From Marinobacter sp. ANT_B65 (GTDB taxonomy: Bacteria > Pseudomonadota > Gammaproteobacteria > Pseudomonadales > Oleiphilaceae): a DNA stretch of 64,000 nt. The stretch lies in the NCBI RefSeq assembly GCF_002407605.1, contig NZ_NXGV01000001.1, positions 248,643 through 312,642 on the forward strand, in the 5' to 3' direction. Position 1 is the stretch's first letter. Every line of letters begins with the position of its first letter. Of the stretch, positions 14,812 through 24,900 are shown in pieces. Below the pieces are notes generated by a model. That model was not told the origin of the DNA. It did not search any database and was given only the letters and a program-made list of their open reading frames with translations. The translations under genes were made by a program, and so were the position numbers.

Positions 14812-15780
14812 TCAGTTGTCACGGCTGATGTTTTGAAGCGCTGTTTCATATTCATCTTTTAGCGTTGCAGCAGTCTGTGCAACGGTTGTTAGTTCTGAGA
14901 TTCCTCCAACGCCCTGACCTGCGCCCCAGATGTCACGCCAGGCCTTGCTCTTGCTGCTGCCTTTCGAACCAAACGACATTTTGCTTTTGTCAGAAGATGG
15001 CAGGTTGTCTGGGTCAAGCCCGGCGTTCTCAATACTGCCCCGCAGATAGTTGCCGTGAACCCCGGTAAACAGATTGCTGTAAACAACGTCAGACGCTGAG
15101 GACTGCACGATCATGTCTTTATAGGCCTGGTCGGCATTGGCCTCTTGAGTGGCAATGAACCGTGTGCCCATGTAAGCCAGATCTGCACCCATCACCCTGG
15201 CACTCAGTATATGGTTACCTTTGGTGATAGAGCCGCCCAGAATGACCGGACCATCAAAGAAGCTGCGAACCTCGGACAAAAGGGCAAAGGGGCTTAATGT
15301 GCCAGCGTGGCCTCCGGCCCCCGCGGTTACCAGAATCAGACCGTCAACCCCCGCAGCCAGCGCCTTCTTTGCATGCCGCACGTTGATTACATCGTGAAAC
15401 ACCAGGCCTCCGTAGCTGTGCGCTGCCTCTATCACCATAGACGATGCCTGCAGGCTGGTAATAATGATCGGCACCTTGTGTTTTACGCAGACCTCCATGT
15501 CATGCTCAAGCCGGTCATTGGAGCCATGGGCAATCTGGTTGACGGCATAGGGGCCGACTTTGGCGTCCGGGTTTTCCGCCTGGTAGGCAGCCAGCTCGGT
15601 TTCAATTTCAGTTAACCACTCATCCAGCTTCTCTGCAGGCCTCGCATTCAACGCCGGAAACGATCCCACAAGGCCGGCCTTACACTGTTCGATAACGAGC
15701 CTGGGGGTGGAAATTATAAACAGCGGTGAGCAGATCACCGGCAGCGCTAATTTATCTCTGAGGCTATCTGGAAGGCTCAT
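14812..15780 (-). CDS. Nitronate monooxygenase (2-nitropropane dioxygenase family)
   Basis: A 322-residue FMN-dependent TIM-barrel oxidoreductase. Family features are the N-terminal PVICSPLFIISTP, the HDVINVRHAKKALAAGVDG segment, GAGGHAG and the phosphate-binding GGSITKG region. Members oxidise nitronates, though many act on other enolisable substrates or as NADH:quinone reductases. It follows the acyl-CoA synthetase gene after 23 bp in the same direction, so the two probably form an operon controlled by the divergent LysR regulator. Confidence 0.88.
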   Translation of the reverse strand: MSLPDSLRDKLALPVICSPLFIISTPRLVIEQCKAGLVGSFPALNARPAEKLDEWLTEIETELAAYQAENPDAKVGPYAVNQIAHGSNDRLEHDMEVCVKHKVPIIITSLQASSMVIEAAHSYGGLVFHDVINVRHAKKALAAGVDGLILVTAGAGGHAGTLSPFALLSEVRSFFDGPVILGGSITKGNHILSARVMGADLAYMGTRFIATQEANADQAYKDMIVQSSASDVVYSNLFTGVHGNYLRGSIENAGLDPDNLPSSDKSKMSFGSKGSSKSKAWRDIWGAGQGVGGISELTTVAQTAATLKDEYETALQNISRDN

Positions 15781-15803
15781 TTTCCTGAACTCCTGTTTTT
15801 GTA

Positions 15804-17264
15804 TTAAATGAACTGCTGTTTGATCTTTTTCTTGGAGATCTTTCCGTTATCGTCTCTGGCAATGCTGTCGACGATATTGATTGTCCGGGGTACTTTGTAT
15901 TTTGCGAGCCGGTTTTCCAGATGGGTCCTGATTTCAGCGACTGTATCGCTAGTAGGGTTGTGGAATTTAACCAGCCCGACAAGCGATTCGCCATATTCCT
16001 GATCCGGAATTCCGATTACTGCGCAGTCCTGAACGCCCTCAAGTTCCAGCAGTACGTTTTCGATTTCAGCCGGGTAGATATTGACGCCCCCCGAAATGAC
16101 CATGTCTGAGATTCGGTCACATACATACAGATAGCCATCATTGTCGAAATAGCCCATGTCACCTACGGTTACCAGACGGCCGAGCGCGGCTTTATCTCTT
16201 GCTGGCTGGTTATTCTGGTATGTGAAGTCCGGGTAAGCGGGCTGCCGTCCGTAGATGACTCCAACGTCGCCGGCAGGGCATTCGTTGCCTTCCTCATTAA
16301 TGATTTTTACCTCGGCACCCAGCGCCGGCTTGCCAACACTTCCCGGCTTGTTGAGTGCATCTTTGGGGTGCTGGATGGTGAGCATTCCGGTTTCACTGGA
16401 GGCGTATGTTTCGTGAATGACGGCTCCCCACCATTCAATCATGGATGCTTTCAACTCGGGTGCGCAGGGCGAACCGGTAGAGGCAACGAATGTCACCGAT
16501 GATATGTCGTATCGCTGCTTTACCTCTTGTGGCAGGCGCAGGAGCCTCACGTACATGATCGGGACGAGGTACACCGTTGTAATTTTGTGCTGCTCTATGA
16601 GGCGCAGAATATTTTCCGCATCAAAGCCTTGAGTCAGTACCAGCAATTCGCCGTATAACAAAGCCTGCAGTGTCATGTTGTTGGGCGCACTATGATAAAG
16701 CGGTGCCGGCATTAGTGTTCTTGCGCCGGGTATAACGCCCCAGGCTTTTTCTGCAAGCTCTCTCATCAATGGCAGGAAGGAAGGGTCGAGGGGCAGGCGG
16801 CGAACCCCTTTCGGGTTCCCTGTGGTGCCAGAGGTATAAGGCATCATGCCCCTGGGGCTTCTCTCGGGACCGCTGTAGACAGGTTGTTTGCTCAGCCAGT
16901 CCTCGTAGTTTGTGTGAGTTCCACCGTGAGAATCTATAACCAGAACGGGTATGCCTTCCGGAATGACGGATTCAATTTCCTCCAGGAATTCCGACTGGAT
17001 TATCAAGGCTTTGGCATCGGAATCGGTCATGATATGGCGCGCTTCGCCGGCCTTGAAATGCCAGTTGATCGCGCAGTGATATATGCCTATCGTGCGACAT
17101 GCCACCATGATGTCCATAAACGCCGGGTGGTTTCTCGTCATGACAGCAACAACGTCACCCTCATTCAGCCCCAGTTCTGTCAGCCCGCCGGCAAGTTTCA
17201 GCCCACGTAAGTCAATATCAGATCCTGAGCGGCGTATGTCTTCAAAGATGAGTGCAGCAGTCAT
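15804..17264 (-). CDS. AMP-dependent acyl-CoA synthetase/ligase
   Basis: A 486-residue ANL-superfamily enzyme that activates a carboxylic acid as acyl-AMP and then CoA thioester. The P-loop-like A3 motif YTSGTTGNPKG is at 143-153, A5 YASSETG around 290, A7 about 400 (DRISDMVISGGVNIYPAEIE) and the catalytic lysine in NGKISKK near the C-terminus. CAGGAAATCAA before ATG supports the start, though the protein is shorter at its N-terminus than most relatives. Substrate unknown; the A-domain most resembles medium-chain or aromatic acyl-CoA ligases. Confidence 0.88.
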   Translation of the reverse strand: MTAALIFEDIRRSGSDIDLRGLKLAGGLTELGLNEGDVVAVMTRNHPAFMDIMVACRTIGIYHCAINWHFKAGEARHIMTDSDAKALIIQSEFLEEIESVIPEGIPVLVIDSHGGTHTNYEDWLSKQPVYSGPERSPRGMMPYTSGTTGNPKGVRRLPLDPSFLPLMRELAEKAWGVIPGARTLMPAPLYHSAPNNMTLQALLYGELLVLTQGFDAENILRLIEQHKITTVYLVPIMYVRLLRLPQEVKQRYDISSVTFVASTGSPCAPELKASMIEWWGAVIHETYASSETGMLTIQHPKDALNKPGSVGKPALGAEVKIINEEGNECPAGDVGVIYGRQPAYPDFTYQNNQPARDKAALGRLVTVGDMGYFDNDGYLYVCDRISDMVISGGVNIYPAEIENVLLELEGVQDCAVIGIPDQEYGESLVGLVKFHNPTSDTVAEIRTHLENRLAKYKVPRTINIVDSIARDDNGKISKKKIKQQFI

Positions 17265-17289
17265 TTGATTTCCTGTTGTTTTTGATAGT

Positions 17290-17312
17290 CCGCCAATGCA
17301 TTCGCATTGCGG
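17290..17312. promoter_or_regulatory. Candidate LysR-type operator
   Basis: An imperfect palindrome in the divergent region: CCGC-C-AATGC-ATTC-GCATT-GCGG, with one unpaired C. It lies between the ligase start and the LysR start, where a LysR regulator would bind. Confidence 0.4.
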
Positions 17313-17422
17313 CCAGAGTAGAGGTTTAGAGTAGCGACACTTTAGGGCACGATTCTGAATCTCGACAATGCATCAAATTAACCCCAAACTGTTTCCAAAT
17401 CAGCAACAATAAGGGCTATCTA

Positions 17423-18370
17423 TTGGATATCAAAGACTTGGAGGCATTAGTGGCCATCGTTGAGTCGGGCAGTATGAGTTCTGCAGCCCTTCGGATGAAC
17501 ACCAGCCGCTCAAATATCAGTCGCCGGTTAAAAAAACTGGAGTCGGATCTTCGTGTGCAGCTACTCAGGCGAACGACACGTCAGCTGGAGCCAACTCAAA
17601 TTGGTTGGGCTATGTATGAGCATGCAGTGAAAGTCACACAGGAGCTGTTGGCGCTCCAGGCTACCGTTCAGGATATGGGGCGGAATATAAGAGGCCATGT
17701 GAGGGTGAGTATGCCAATCGGCCTTGGGCAACTGACTCTGGGGCCAGCCTTGCTGGAGTTCTGCAAGCTGCACCCAGGGGTGACCATGCAGATAACCTTC
17801 AATAACCAGATTCTGGATCTGCTGGAGGAAGAGGTGGATATCTCTATTCGCGTTGCCAACGCTCCTCCGGAAAACTACGTGGCCAGAGAGCTGTCAGTAA
17901 TCGAGTGGGTTCCCTGTATTTCTCCTGGTTATATTGAGCAGTATGGCAGCCCAAAAGTGCCTGCTGATCTGTCTGAGCACTACCTGGTGACGCCGCCGGT
18001 AAGACACAACCGGCTTATCTGGAGCTTTTTCTCCCAGCATTCAGAGCAACGGCATGTAGTCGAGGTGATGCCGAAACTGCAGTGTGCTGACATGAACTTC
18101 CTGAAACAGTCCGTTATCCTGGGGAATGGTATTGGCGTTCTTCCGTATTATCTGATCAGTGAAGAGTTGAAGAGTGGGGTTTTGCTCAGGGCACTGAAGG
18201 GGTTTGATTCGGATCCGAAAATGTGGGGCGACAAGATGTTTCTGATAACAGCCCCCAGCTTGTACCCATCGCAAACGGTGAGGACGCTCCTGGACTTTAT
18301 CAAAGAGTCATTTTCGGAAGAGGGTGTTGTGGGCAAGGTGATGAAGGGGCAGTTTGGAGGTTCTGTTTGA
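17423..18370 (+). CDS. LysR-family transcriptional regulator
   Basis: A 315-residue regulator: winged helix-turn-helix at about 1-60 (LEALVAIVESGSMSSAALRM), linker helix, then a periplasmic-binding-protein-like effector domain. The start is a TTG preceded by AAGGGC; no ATG is available near it. It is divergent from the acyl-CoA synthetase/nitronate monooxygenase pair and probably controls it. The effector is unknown. Confidence 0.9.
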   Translation: MDIKDLEALVAIVESGSMSSAALRMNTSRSNISRRLKKLESDLRVQLLRRTTRQLEPTQIGWAMYEHAVKVTQELLALQATVQDMGRNIRGHVRVSMPIGLGQLTLGPALLEFCKLHPGVTMQITFNNQILDLLEEEVDISIRVANAPPENYVARELSVIEWVPCISPGYIEQYGSPKVPADLSEHYLVTPPVRHNRLIWSFFSQHSEQRHVVEVMPKLQCADMNFLKQSVILGNGIGVLPYYLISEELKSGVLLRALKGFDSDPKMWGDKMFLITAPSLYPSQTVRTLLDFIKESFSEEGVVGKVMKGQFGGSV

Positions 18371-18516
18371 GTCTGTCCGTAACGGAATACGCCGGCCAGG
18401 AGCTCCTGTTCGAACTTGGAGTCCATTCCACCTATTTTGGTCTCGCAGCTTCGGCATATAGCCCGGGGGGCGAGGGCAACTCGTCAAGCTCGCCTATACA
18501 GCCCCGAACCTCAGAT

Positions 18517-19017
18517 ATGAAGCCGATGAAGGTGGAGCCGCGTCGATCGGGCCAGCCACAGGTGTCTGGTTCCCCGTCCAGAGGAACTGGCACGTCCAAT
18601 TCCGCACGCCGTAATCAAGCCGCTATAAATTCAAGCCTGAATCTGTGCAAATTCTGGAGTGCTGAGTATAAGAAAGACGGGGCATCGCAGAGTAAGGCTC
18701 ATCGAAATTCTGCCTGTAAACGCTACGAACGCCTTTCAGGCCGGGACAGTAGCAACATAGTTGCCTTGGCAAGTTCCCAGGCGGCAAAACCTACCTATCA
18801 AAAACAAAGACAACTCGAAGAGGGGGAGCGGCAAGAGAGGCGTGAGACTGAAGAAAAACGAGAACACGAGCTGTATTGTGATCGAGTACGAGATCGCATT
18901 GATCACTACGACTCTTTACTCCGGGCAGGAGGAAAAGCGCATTATGTGAACCGGTTGAGGCGAGAGCGTAGAGAAATCAGCCTGGAATACTCGCGCAAAT
19001 GCCTATTGGGGCAATGA
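18517..19017 (+). CDS. Hypothetical charged protein, start uncertain
   Basis: A 166-residue frame from ATG 18517; the frame stays open further upstream into the lysR gene. The C-terminal 75 residues are rich in E, R and K and likely helical (QRQLEEGERQERRETEEKRE), ending in a CDRVRDRIDHYDSLLRAGGKAHYVNRLRRER-type segment. This tail resembles that of small DUF4124-like or uncharacterised periplasmic proteins. No clear ribosome-binding site. The N-terminal half is low-complexity and may be a decayed part. It lies in a gene-poor accessory stretch. Confidence 0.4.
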   Translation: MKPMKVEPRRSGQPQVSGSPSRGTGTSNSARRNQAAINSSLNLCKFWSAEYKKDGASQSKAHRNSACKRYERLSGRDSSNIVALASSQAAKPTYQKQRQLEEGERQERRETEEKREHELYCDRVRDRIDHYDSLLRAGGKAHYVNRLRRERREISLEYSRKCLLGQ

Positions 19018-19295
19018 CGCTATCAAACCACTGACATCAGGGTTTTTAACCCGTGTCATAACCACCTCACTGAACCACATTCTTTCACAGTCAATCACTT
19101 GCCGACATTAACGGGCCACTGAGTGCCGCATGGAACCACAGATGGGTGGATACTGCGTTGACACCTAGAGGCTGGTGTTAGTCTTTGTCTTTAGATGACA
19201 AGTCCCGAATGTTCCGGTTTCTGATAATCACTGTCACCAAATACAACACCTTTGGTGCCCGCGATGTCCCTCTCTATCATGGAGCAAACCGAACC

Positions 19296-19376
19296 AACTC
19301 GGATATTAAACTCACGATGATGTATAGCCATCTTTCGCCACAATTCATGCAGAAAGTTGTCGAGATCAATCCTTTA
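19296..19376 (+). pseudogene. Remnant of a tyrosine recombinase (integrase) C-terminus
   Basis: The translated stretch TNSDIKLTMMYSHLSPQFMQ followed by KVVEINPL matches the box-II end of phage-type integrases (T-x-x-Y-x-H-L-x-P with the catalytic Tyr environment). Nothing upstream in frame codes for the catalytic R-K-H-R residues, so only a fragment remains. Confidence 0.6.
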
Positions 19377-19422
19377 ACTATCGGCTATGGTTGTTGGGCA
19401 TTCAAAAAAGAAGGAGTGATTT

Positions 19423-19677
19423 ATGAGCAATGCCGCTATGCATGAGAAGTGGAATGAAAAATGTCATTTGGCGCGAAAGGCCCAGGGAAGGTACAACCAG
19501 GATCCTAGCCCTACGAACTATTCAAAGCTGCAAAATGCTCTCTATGAGAAAGCCCTTTTTGAGGAAGTAGCGGGCCCAAACGCGTTAGTCACACATACAG
19601 GTCAGGGCCATAATTGCGGGTGGACACTTTGTGGATGCCAGAAACAACAAAGCCCGCACAAGGCGGGCTTTATCTGA
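19423..19677 (+). CDS. Possible small hypothetical protein
   Basis: An 84-residue frame beginning MSNAAMHEKWNEKC, preceded by AGAAGGAGTGATTT, a good ribosome-binding site. The last 14 codons run through a terminator-like hairpin, which argues that the real product is shorter or that the frame is not a natural gene. Not recognised. It lies just after the integrase remnant. Confidence 0.35.
   Translation: MSNAAMHEKWNEKCHLARKAQGRYNQDPSPTNYSKLQNALYEKALFEEVAGPNALVTHTGQGHNCGWTLCGCQKQQSPHKAGFI
19638..19669. repeat. Left copy of a 32-bp near-identical direct repeat (terminator hairpin)
   Basis: Begins CCAGAAACAACAAAGCCCGC; its first 22 bases are identical to 32119-32140, and the right stem arm GCGGGCT also matches (29 of 32 identical, the differences all in the loop). 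It forms AAGCCCGC / GCGGGCTT. On the minus strand the hairpin is followed by TTGTTGTTT. See the right copy next to tRNA-Phe. Confidence 0.7.
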
Positions 19678-19922
19678 ACCGAATATGACCTGCACCTGCT
19701 TTCACTTCAACTGAGTCGTTTCTGTGGGGTAAGTCCAGTCTACTCATGACCTCGATTATTATCTGGGTGTGATTACACCCAAGCAGCCAAGAGCTCAATC
19801 CAGCATTCCAACGCATTGAACCGGTCTGGCCACATAGGAGGGGCCACGTACCACGGCAGCAATATGTAAAAATACCATTCCGATCATCATTTAATCGGTC
19901 GGCTCTAAATTGAGGGCAGTTG

Positions 19923-21224
19923 CTAATTATCGAGGCGGGCTCCAATTTCAACCGTCACGCAATGGAGGTTGTCGTGGCGAGTGGATGTATAGTGCCATCC
20001 GATCTGCTGACTGAGCTTTGTCGTCAGTTCCAGTCCGAGCCCGTAACCAGTATTTGCTGCTGTTTTTGTGGACCCAATAGCCCCTTCTAACTCTACGGGA
20101 TTGCTGATCGAAATACGGCTCCCCTGTTGTTCGATAACGACAGTGCCTTCCCAACAGTGTTGATAGGCATTCCGAATCAAATTGCCCAGAATAATTCGTG
20201 CTGGCACCAGAGGTACCGTGCAACTAAGTGGGGTGGTGCTAATCTCCATGGTTACGGGCTTCCCTGCCAAAAGATACAACATTTCACCAGCCAGTTCCCG
20301 TATCAGCGCAGGCAAATCGACAGCCTCGGACTGAAGCGGTGTATCTGGCTCATGATTCAGCCAGAGCAGCGTTTCAGTTAGATGCTTCATAGTCAGACTG
20401 GCGCGGTCTATACGATCGACGATGCTTTGCTCGTCCGCTAACTTTTCTCGCGTTTGAGTTAGCTTTCGGTGTAGCTCGATGTTCGAGCGGATGGTGCTGA
20501 TCGGTGTCCGGAGTTCATGGCTTGCGTGTCTGAGAAAGCGCCGCTCACGGTCTACCGCTTGCTGCACCGAGGAGAGGCTGTTTCGGATAAGTTCCGCCAT
20601 TTCATTCAGCTCAGGATAAGAAAAATCCGGCACTGGGTCTGAGAGTTTGTCGTTGTCGAGGGAATGAGTCCAGGCGCGCAACGCTGTCATAGGGCGAGAC
20701 ACGTGCCAGAGGAGCAGCCAGCCAACGATAGAAATAAAACCAATCACCAGTATACTGACGGTCAGCGTGAACACTCGGTTTTGCCGGGAGGCTTGAGGTA
20801 GCACCCCCGAGGCTTGTCGAGGTGTCACTTTCTGACTCAGGTAAAGTGGGCCGTGAGCGGTATCGTCGCGCATCGCAAAGATGATCGACCTCGGGCGGCT
20901 GAGCCAGGCGCTGTCTGCTTGCTTAAGCAACTGGCCTGATTGGCCCGGCCCACTCGGGAAAGCAGCAAGAGCATAATCCGGCATGTCAGCCCATTGTGTT
21001 GCAACGTCAAAACCGCTGAACTCTCTGACCTGCTCGCTTTCCCCTGCGCCAATCACCTCACTGAATGTTCGGGCGGCTTTTTCCATATTGCCTGCCATCG
21101 CCGCATCCAGCCCCCGGATAAAATGCTCCTTGGCGACCAGAGTATAAGCCGCGACCAGAATGAGCCCCAAAGCGACAAAAGAAGCGATCAGAACGGCTCT
21201 GAGGCTAATCCTGTATCTAAACAT
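19923..21224 (-). CDS. Sensor histidine kinase of the efflux operon
   Basis: A 433-residue inner-membrane kinase. Membrane segments at about 10-30 and 152-174 enclose a periplasmic sensor region; a HAMP region follows. The phosphoacceptor is H236 in HASHELRTP. The ATP-binding N-box (GNLIRNAYQH) and G-box (TGYGLGLEL) are present. Its start overlaps the response-regulator gene by 8 bp. It is the last gene of a five-gene operon and presumably senses a compound exported by the pump. Confidence 0.92.
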   Translation of the reverse strand: MFRYRISLRAVLIASFVALGLILVAAYTLVAKEHFIRGLDAAMAGNMEKAARTFSEVIGAGESEQVREFSGFDVATQWADMPDYALAAFPSGPGQSGQLLKQADSAWLSRPRSIIFAMRDDTAHGPLYLSQKVTPRQASGVLPQASRQNRVFTLTVSILVIGFISIVGWLLLWHVSRPMTALRAWTHSLDNDKLSDPVPDFSYPELNEMAELIRNSLSSVQQAVDRERRFLRHASHELRTPISTIRSNIELHRKLTQTREKLADEQSIVDRIDRASLTMKHLTETLLWLNHEPDTPLQSEAVDLPALIRELAGEMLYLLAGKPVTMEISTTPLSCTVPLVPARIILGNLIRNAYQHCWEGTVVIEQQGSRISISNPVELEGAIGSTKTAANTGYGLGLELTTKLSQQIGWHYTSTRHDNLHCVTVEIGARLDN

Positions 21225-21906
21225 TTATTTTATCTGCGCAGGGAGGTCTCAGAGCAAAGCCGGCTCCGCTGATGGTGTGCAGCAGCGGTTCGGCAAAGGG
21301 GCCATCAATGGCCTTGCGCAGGTTGTAAATATGAACCTTGAGGCTGTTGCTATCGGGGTGGTCATCCCCCCAGGCCGAATCCATTAATTCTTCACGAGAT
21401 ACCGGGGACGGTGAGGCACGCATCAGGCGTTCGAGCAGGCGCCAGCTCGTGGGCGACAGTTTCAGGGCCTGACCGTTTCGCTGCACGCTCTTCTCACTGA
21501 GGTTCATCTGCAGATCACCGCAGGTGAGCTTCTGGATCTGACCGCTGCGCCTGTGTGAAAGCGCTCGGACTCTGGCCAACAGCTCCTCCATTTCAAAGGG
21601 TTTGACCAGATAATCATCGGTGCCGGCGTTGAAGCCCTGCAACTTATCGTCAAGCTGGTCGCGGGCTGTCAGCATCAGTACGGGGGTATCGTTGCCCTGC
21701 TCCCGCAAACGCTGGCAAAGGCCAAGGCCGTCCAGGCGAGGCATGTTAATATCCAGCAACAGCACGTCGTAGCTGTTTTGTTCGATCAGATTGAGCCCTG
21801 CAATACCGTTGCTGACATGGTCACAGATGAACCCCTCCAGCTCCAGGTATTGCACCAACGTCTGAGCCAGGTCGAGATCGTCTTCGGCCAATAACAATTT
21901 CAGCAT
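21217..21906 (-). CDS. OmpR-family response regulator of the efflux operon
   Basis: A 229-residue regulator: receiver domain (D9, D10 acidic pocket, phosphoacceptor D52 in LLLDINMPRLDG, conserved K in DYLVKPF) and a C-terminal winged-helix DNA-binding domain (about 125-222). It overlaps the RND gene by 7 bp. It likely binds the direct repeat GGGTTAA-N4-GGGTTAA upstream of the outer-membrane gene, making the operon self-regulated. Confidence 0.93.
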   Translation of the reverse strand: MLKLLLAEDDLDLAQTLVQYLELEGFICDHVSNGIAGLNLIEQNSYDVLLLDINMPRLDGLGLCQRLREQGNDTPVLMLTARDQLDDKLQGFNAGTDDYLVKPFEMEELLARVRALSHRRSGQIQKLTCGDLQMNLSEKSVQRNGQALKLSPTSWRLLERLMRASPSPVSREELMDSAWGDDHPDSNSLKVHIYNLRKAIDGPFAEPLLHTISGAGFALRPPCADKINV

Positions 21907-24900
21907 GGATCGGACTCTTGTTTACCTGGCCTCACAGTAAACCAGCGGCGAATATCTGTGAACCTTTCGGTCACGTCGTGCTGAATAGCGACCAGTACAG
22001 GTATCAGAATGAGGGTGATGACGGTTGCGAACATAATCCCGTATCCCAACGCCACGGCGGCCGGTATCAGAAACTGTGCCTGCGCTGATGTTTCGGACAG
22101 CAGAGGCGCAAGGCCGGCGAAGGTTGTGAACGACGTCAAAAGAACCGCACGCAGACGGCTCCTGCAGGCTTTACTGATCGCTTCGATCTGATGGTCTGCA
22201 TCGGGTTTCAGTTCATTGTAACGAGACACCAGCAAAAGACTGTCATTCACGACAACACCACTGAGCGCAATAATACCATTGAGCGATAGAATGCTGATGG
22301 AAAGATCGTTCATCCAGTGCCCCAGGATGGCTCCGACGATTCCGAATGGAATGGCGGTCATGATCAGAACGGGCTGAATGTAGGATTTCAGGGGAATTGC
22401 CAGCAGCATGTAGATGACCAGCATGGCGATCATGAACACCTGCACCATCGAGTTCTGTGTTTCTGCCTGTTCCTCCGCTTCACCGGCAAAATTGATATCC
22501 AACCCCGGGTATTGCCGCTCCAGTGTCGGAACCAGATCCTTCTGCAGGTTGGCGACCAGTTCGGAAGCCGACAACATATCCTTGTCCACTTCAGCAGAGA
22601 GATAAAGCGCCCGCTTGCCGTCAATACGGGTAATGGTATCCCTGGAATAACCGTAGGTGACTGTAGCGACACTGGACAGGGGTAGCACTGTGCCGTCGTC
22701 TGTCCGGATGTTGGCACTCAGTACGTCCGTAGGGTTTTCCCGGGCACCTTCCGGGTAGCGGACTTTAACCTCTACTTCGTCGTTATTGCGCTGAAAGCGT
22801 TGTACCACCTGACCACTGAAAGCCTGAAGCACCTGCTGGGCCAGCGTATCCGTGCTCAACCCCAGGGCTTTGCCCTGCGCGTTAAGTTCCAGGAACAGGC
22901 GGGGCTGGCTGGCTTCGATGTTGTCTTCAATGCCACTGATCGCCGGGATGGTTGCGAGCTGTTCCTTGATATCCCGTCCGGCTGCTGTCAGCAATTCATC
23001 GTCAGAAGCCCTCAGCTCAATACGAAGTGCGTCTACCGTTCCGCGCCGGCTGGCGACACTGAGGGTGCGCACACCTTCCGGCAGGCCAGCGATGCGTTTC
23101 CATTGGTTGGAAAAGGTATTGATATCGTACGGGGAGTCCGATGCCAGTTCTACCGTGACTGTGCCGGACTGGTCACTCCCGGAAAGTACCTGCAGGTTGG
23201 CAATGCCGGTTTCTGCGTCGACGTTGGCGCGCTTGATGAGCTGCTCATCCACTTGATGAGCTTTTTGCTCAAGAGCAAGCAGGGCGGAGTGAGTCAGGCC
23301 AAAACTGGCGTCGGTTTCCATGCTGACGCTCGCCTGGACTGTGTCGCCAGGTATGTTCGGAAAAAAACTGGTCTTGACGGTACCGTTAAAAGGCATCGCC
23401 ATAACCAGTGCAAACAGCGCAAGGAATAAAACCAGAACGGCATACCGGTAAGCAAGAGCCCAATCGATAACGGTTTTATAGATCCGGTCGTTGAACCACT
23501 GAAGACCGGAATCGGCTCCATGCTGGATACGTTGCCAGATTTCAAGGAGCGGGTTCTTGCTGGCTCTGCGGTGGGTATTCAGGTGTGCGAGGTGGGCCGG
23601 CAGAATGAGTTTCGACTCGACGATGGACAACAGCAGACAAATAGTGACGACGGTAGCGAACTGGGCGTATATCTGCCCAAGCCTGCCGCTGAGATTCGAC
23701 AGGGAATAAAAGGCCACTACGGTGGTAAACACGCCGAAGAGTGTCGGTACCGCCACTCGCAGGGTGCCTCGAATCGTGTTGCGAAGGGTGTCGCCTTCCT
23801 GTTTGCGCACGGTGTAAACGCTTTCACCCACAACCACGGCATCATCCACCACAATTCCCAACGCCATGATAAAACCAAAGGTGGTGAACTCGTTCAGTGA
23901 AAGACCGGCAAACCGGTCGCCCATGAAATACAGGGTTCCGAAGAAGATAAATGGCAGCCCCATGGATACCCAGAACGCCACCGTCAGGTTCAGAAACAGC
24001 GCCAGAAGAACGAACACCATCAAAATGCCGGTCAGTGCGTTGGTGACGAGCAGGTCCAGCCGTTCACTGATAGAGGTGCTCCGGTCGTACCAGCTGGTAA
24101 GCTCTACGCCCTGTGGCAGAGCTCCGTTGCCGTGCCATTCTTCGACTACCTGCCTGGCCGCTTCAACCGTCTCGGTGATGTCGTCCAGGCCGGTGGTGAT
24201 CACTTGCAGAGCAATGCTGTTTTCGCCGGCAAAGCGGGACAGCACCGCGGTATCATCATCGTAGGTGTCGTTAATGAAAGCGAGATCACCCAGGGCGACA
24301 ATCGCACCATCGCTGCTGGTGATCAGAGGAATGGCTGCAAATTCTTCTTTCAGATAAGCCTGTTGCGAGGCTTTCAGTTGCAGATAGACCTGTTCATTTT
24401 TCAGAACCGCCGTCATGGTGCTGGAGGAGCCCTGATTGATCGCATCCTCGACATCCGACAGGGACAAACCGTAGGCCTGTAAACGCCCCTCATCAATCTC
24501 TATCGACATCATGGGGTCAAGCCAACCGGATTTGCCGACCCGGCTGATGTCAGTCTTTGCCAGCAGGTCAGATTTCAGTTCTTCGGCCAGTTGCTGCAGG
24601 GTGTGACGGTCGGTTTCGCCATGGAGCTGCAACCAGAGCGAGTGCTCCTCACGTTCCGCTTTTTCAATAACCGGGCTCTTGGCATCGGCCGGGAAGGTGG
24701 AAATCGCATCCACTTTGTTTTTTACGTCCCGCAGCAACACATCCAGGTCGTAATCACTTTTCTTTTCGATTGTGACTTTTGTGCCGCTGGAGGTAGACGT
24801 ACTGGTGATGTCGGCAATGCCGTTAACATCTTCCAGCTGTTCTTCGATCTTGATAGCCAGCCCTTCTTCCGACTGCTGTGCTGAGCCACTGTTATAGGTG

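Noticed and set aside
18223..18516. Long upstream extension of the hypothetical protein at 18517
   Set aside because: It lies inside the lysR coding sequence in another frame and has no ribosome-binding site.
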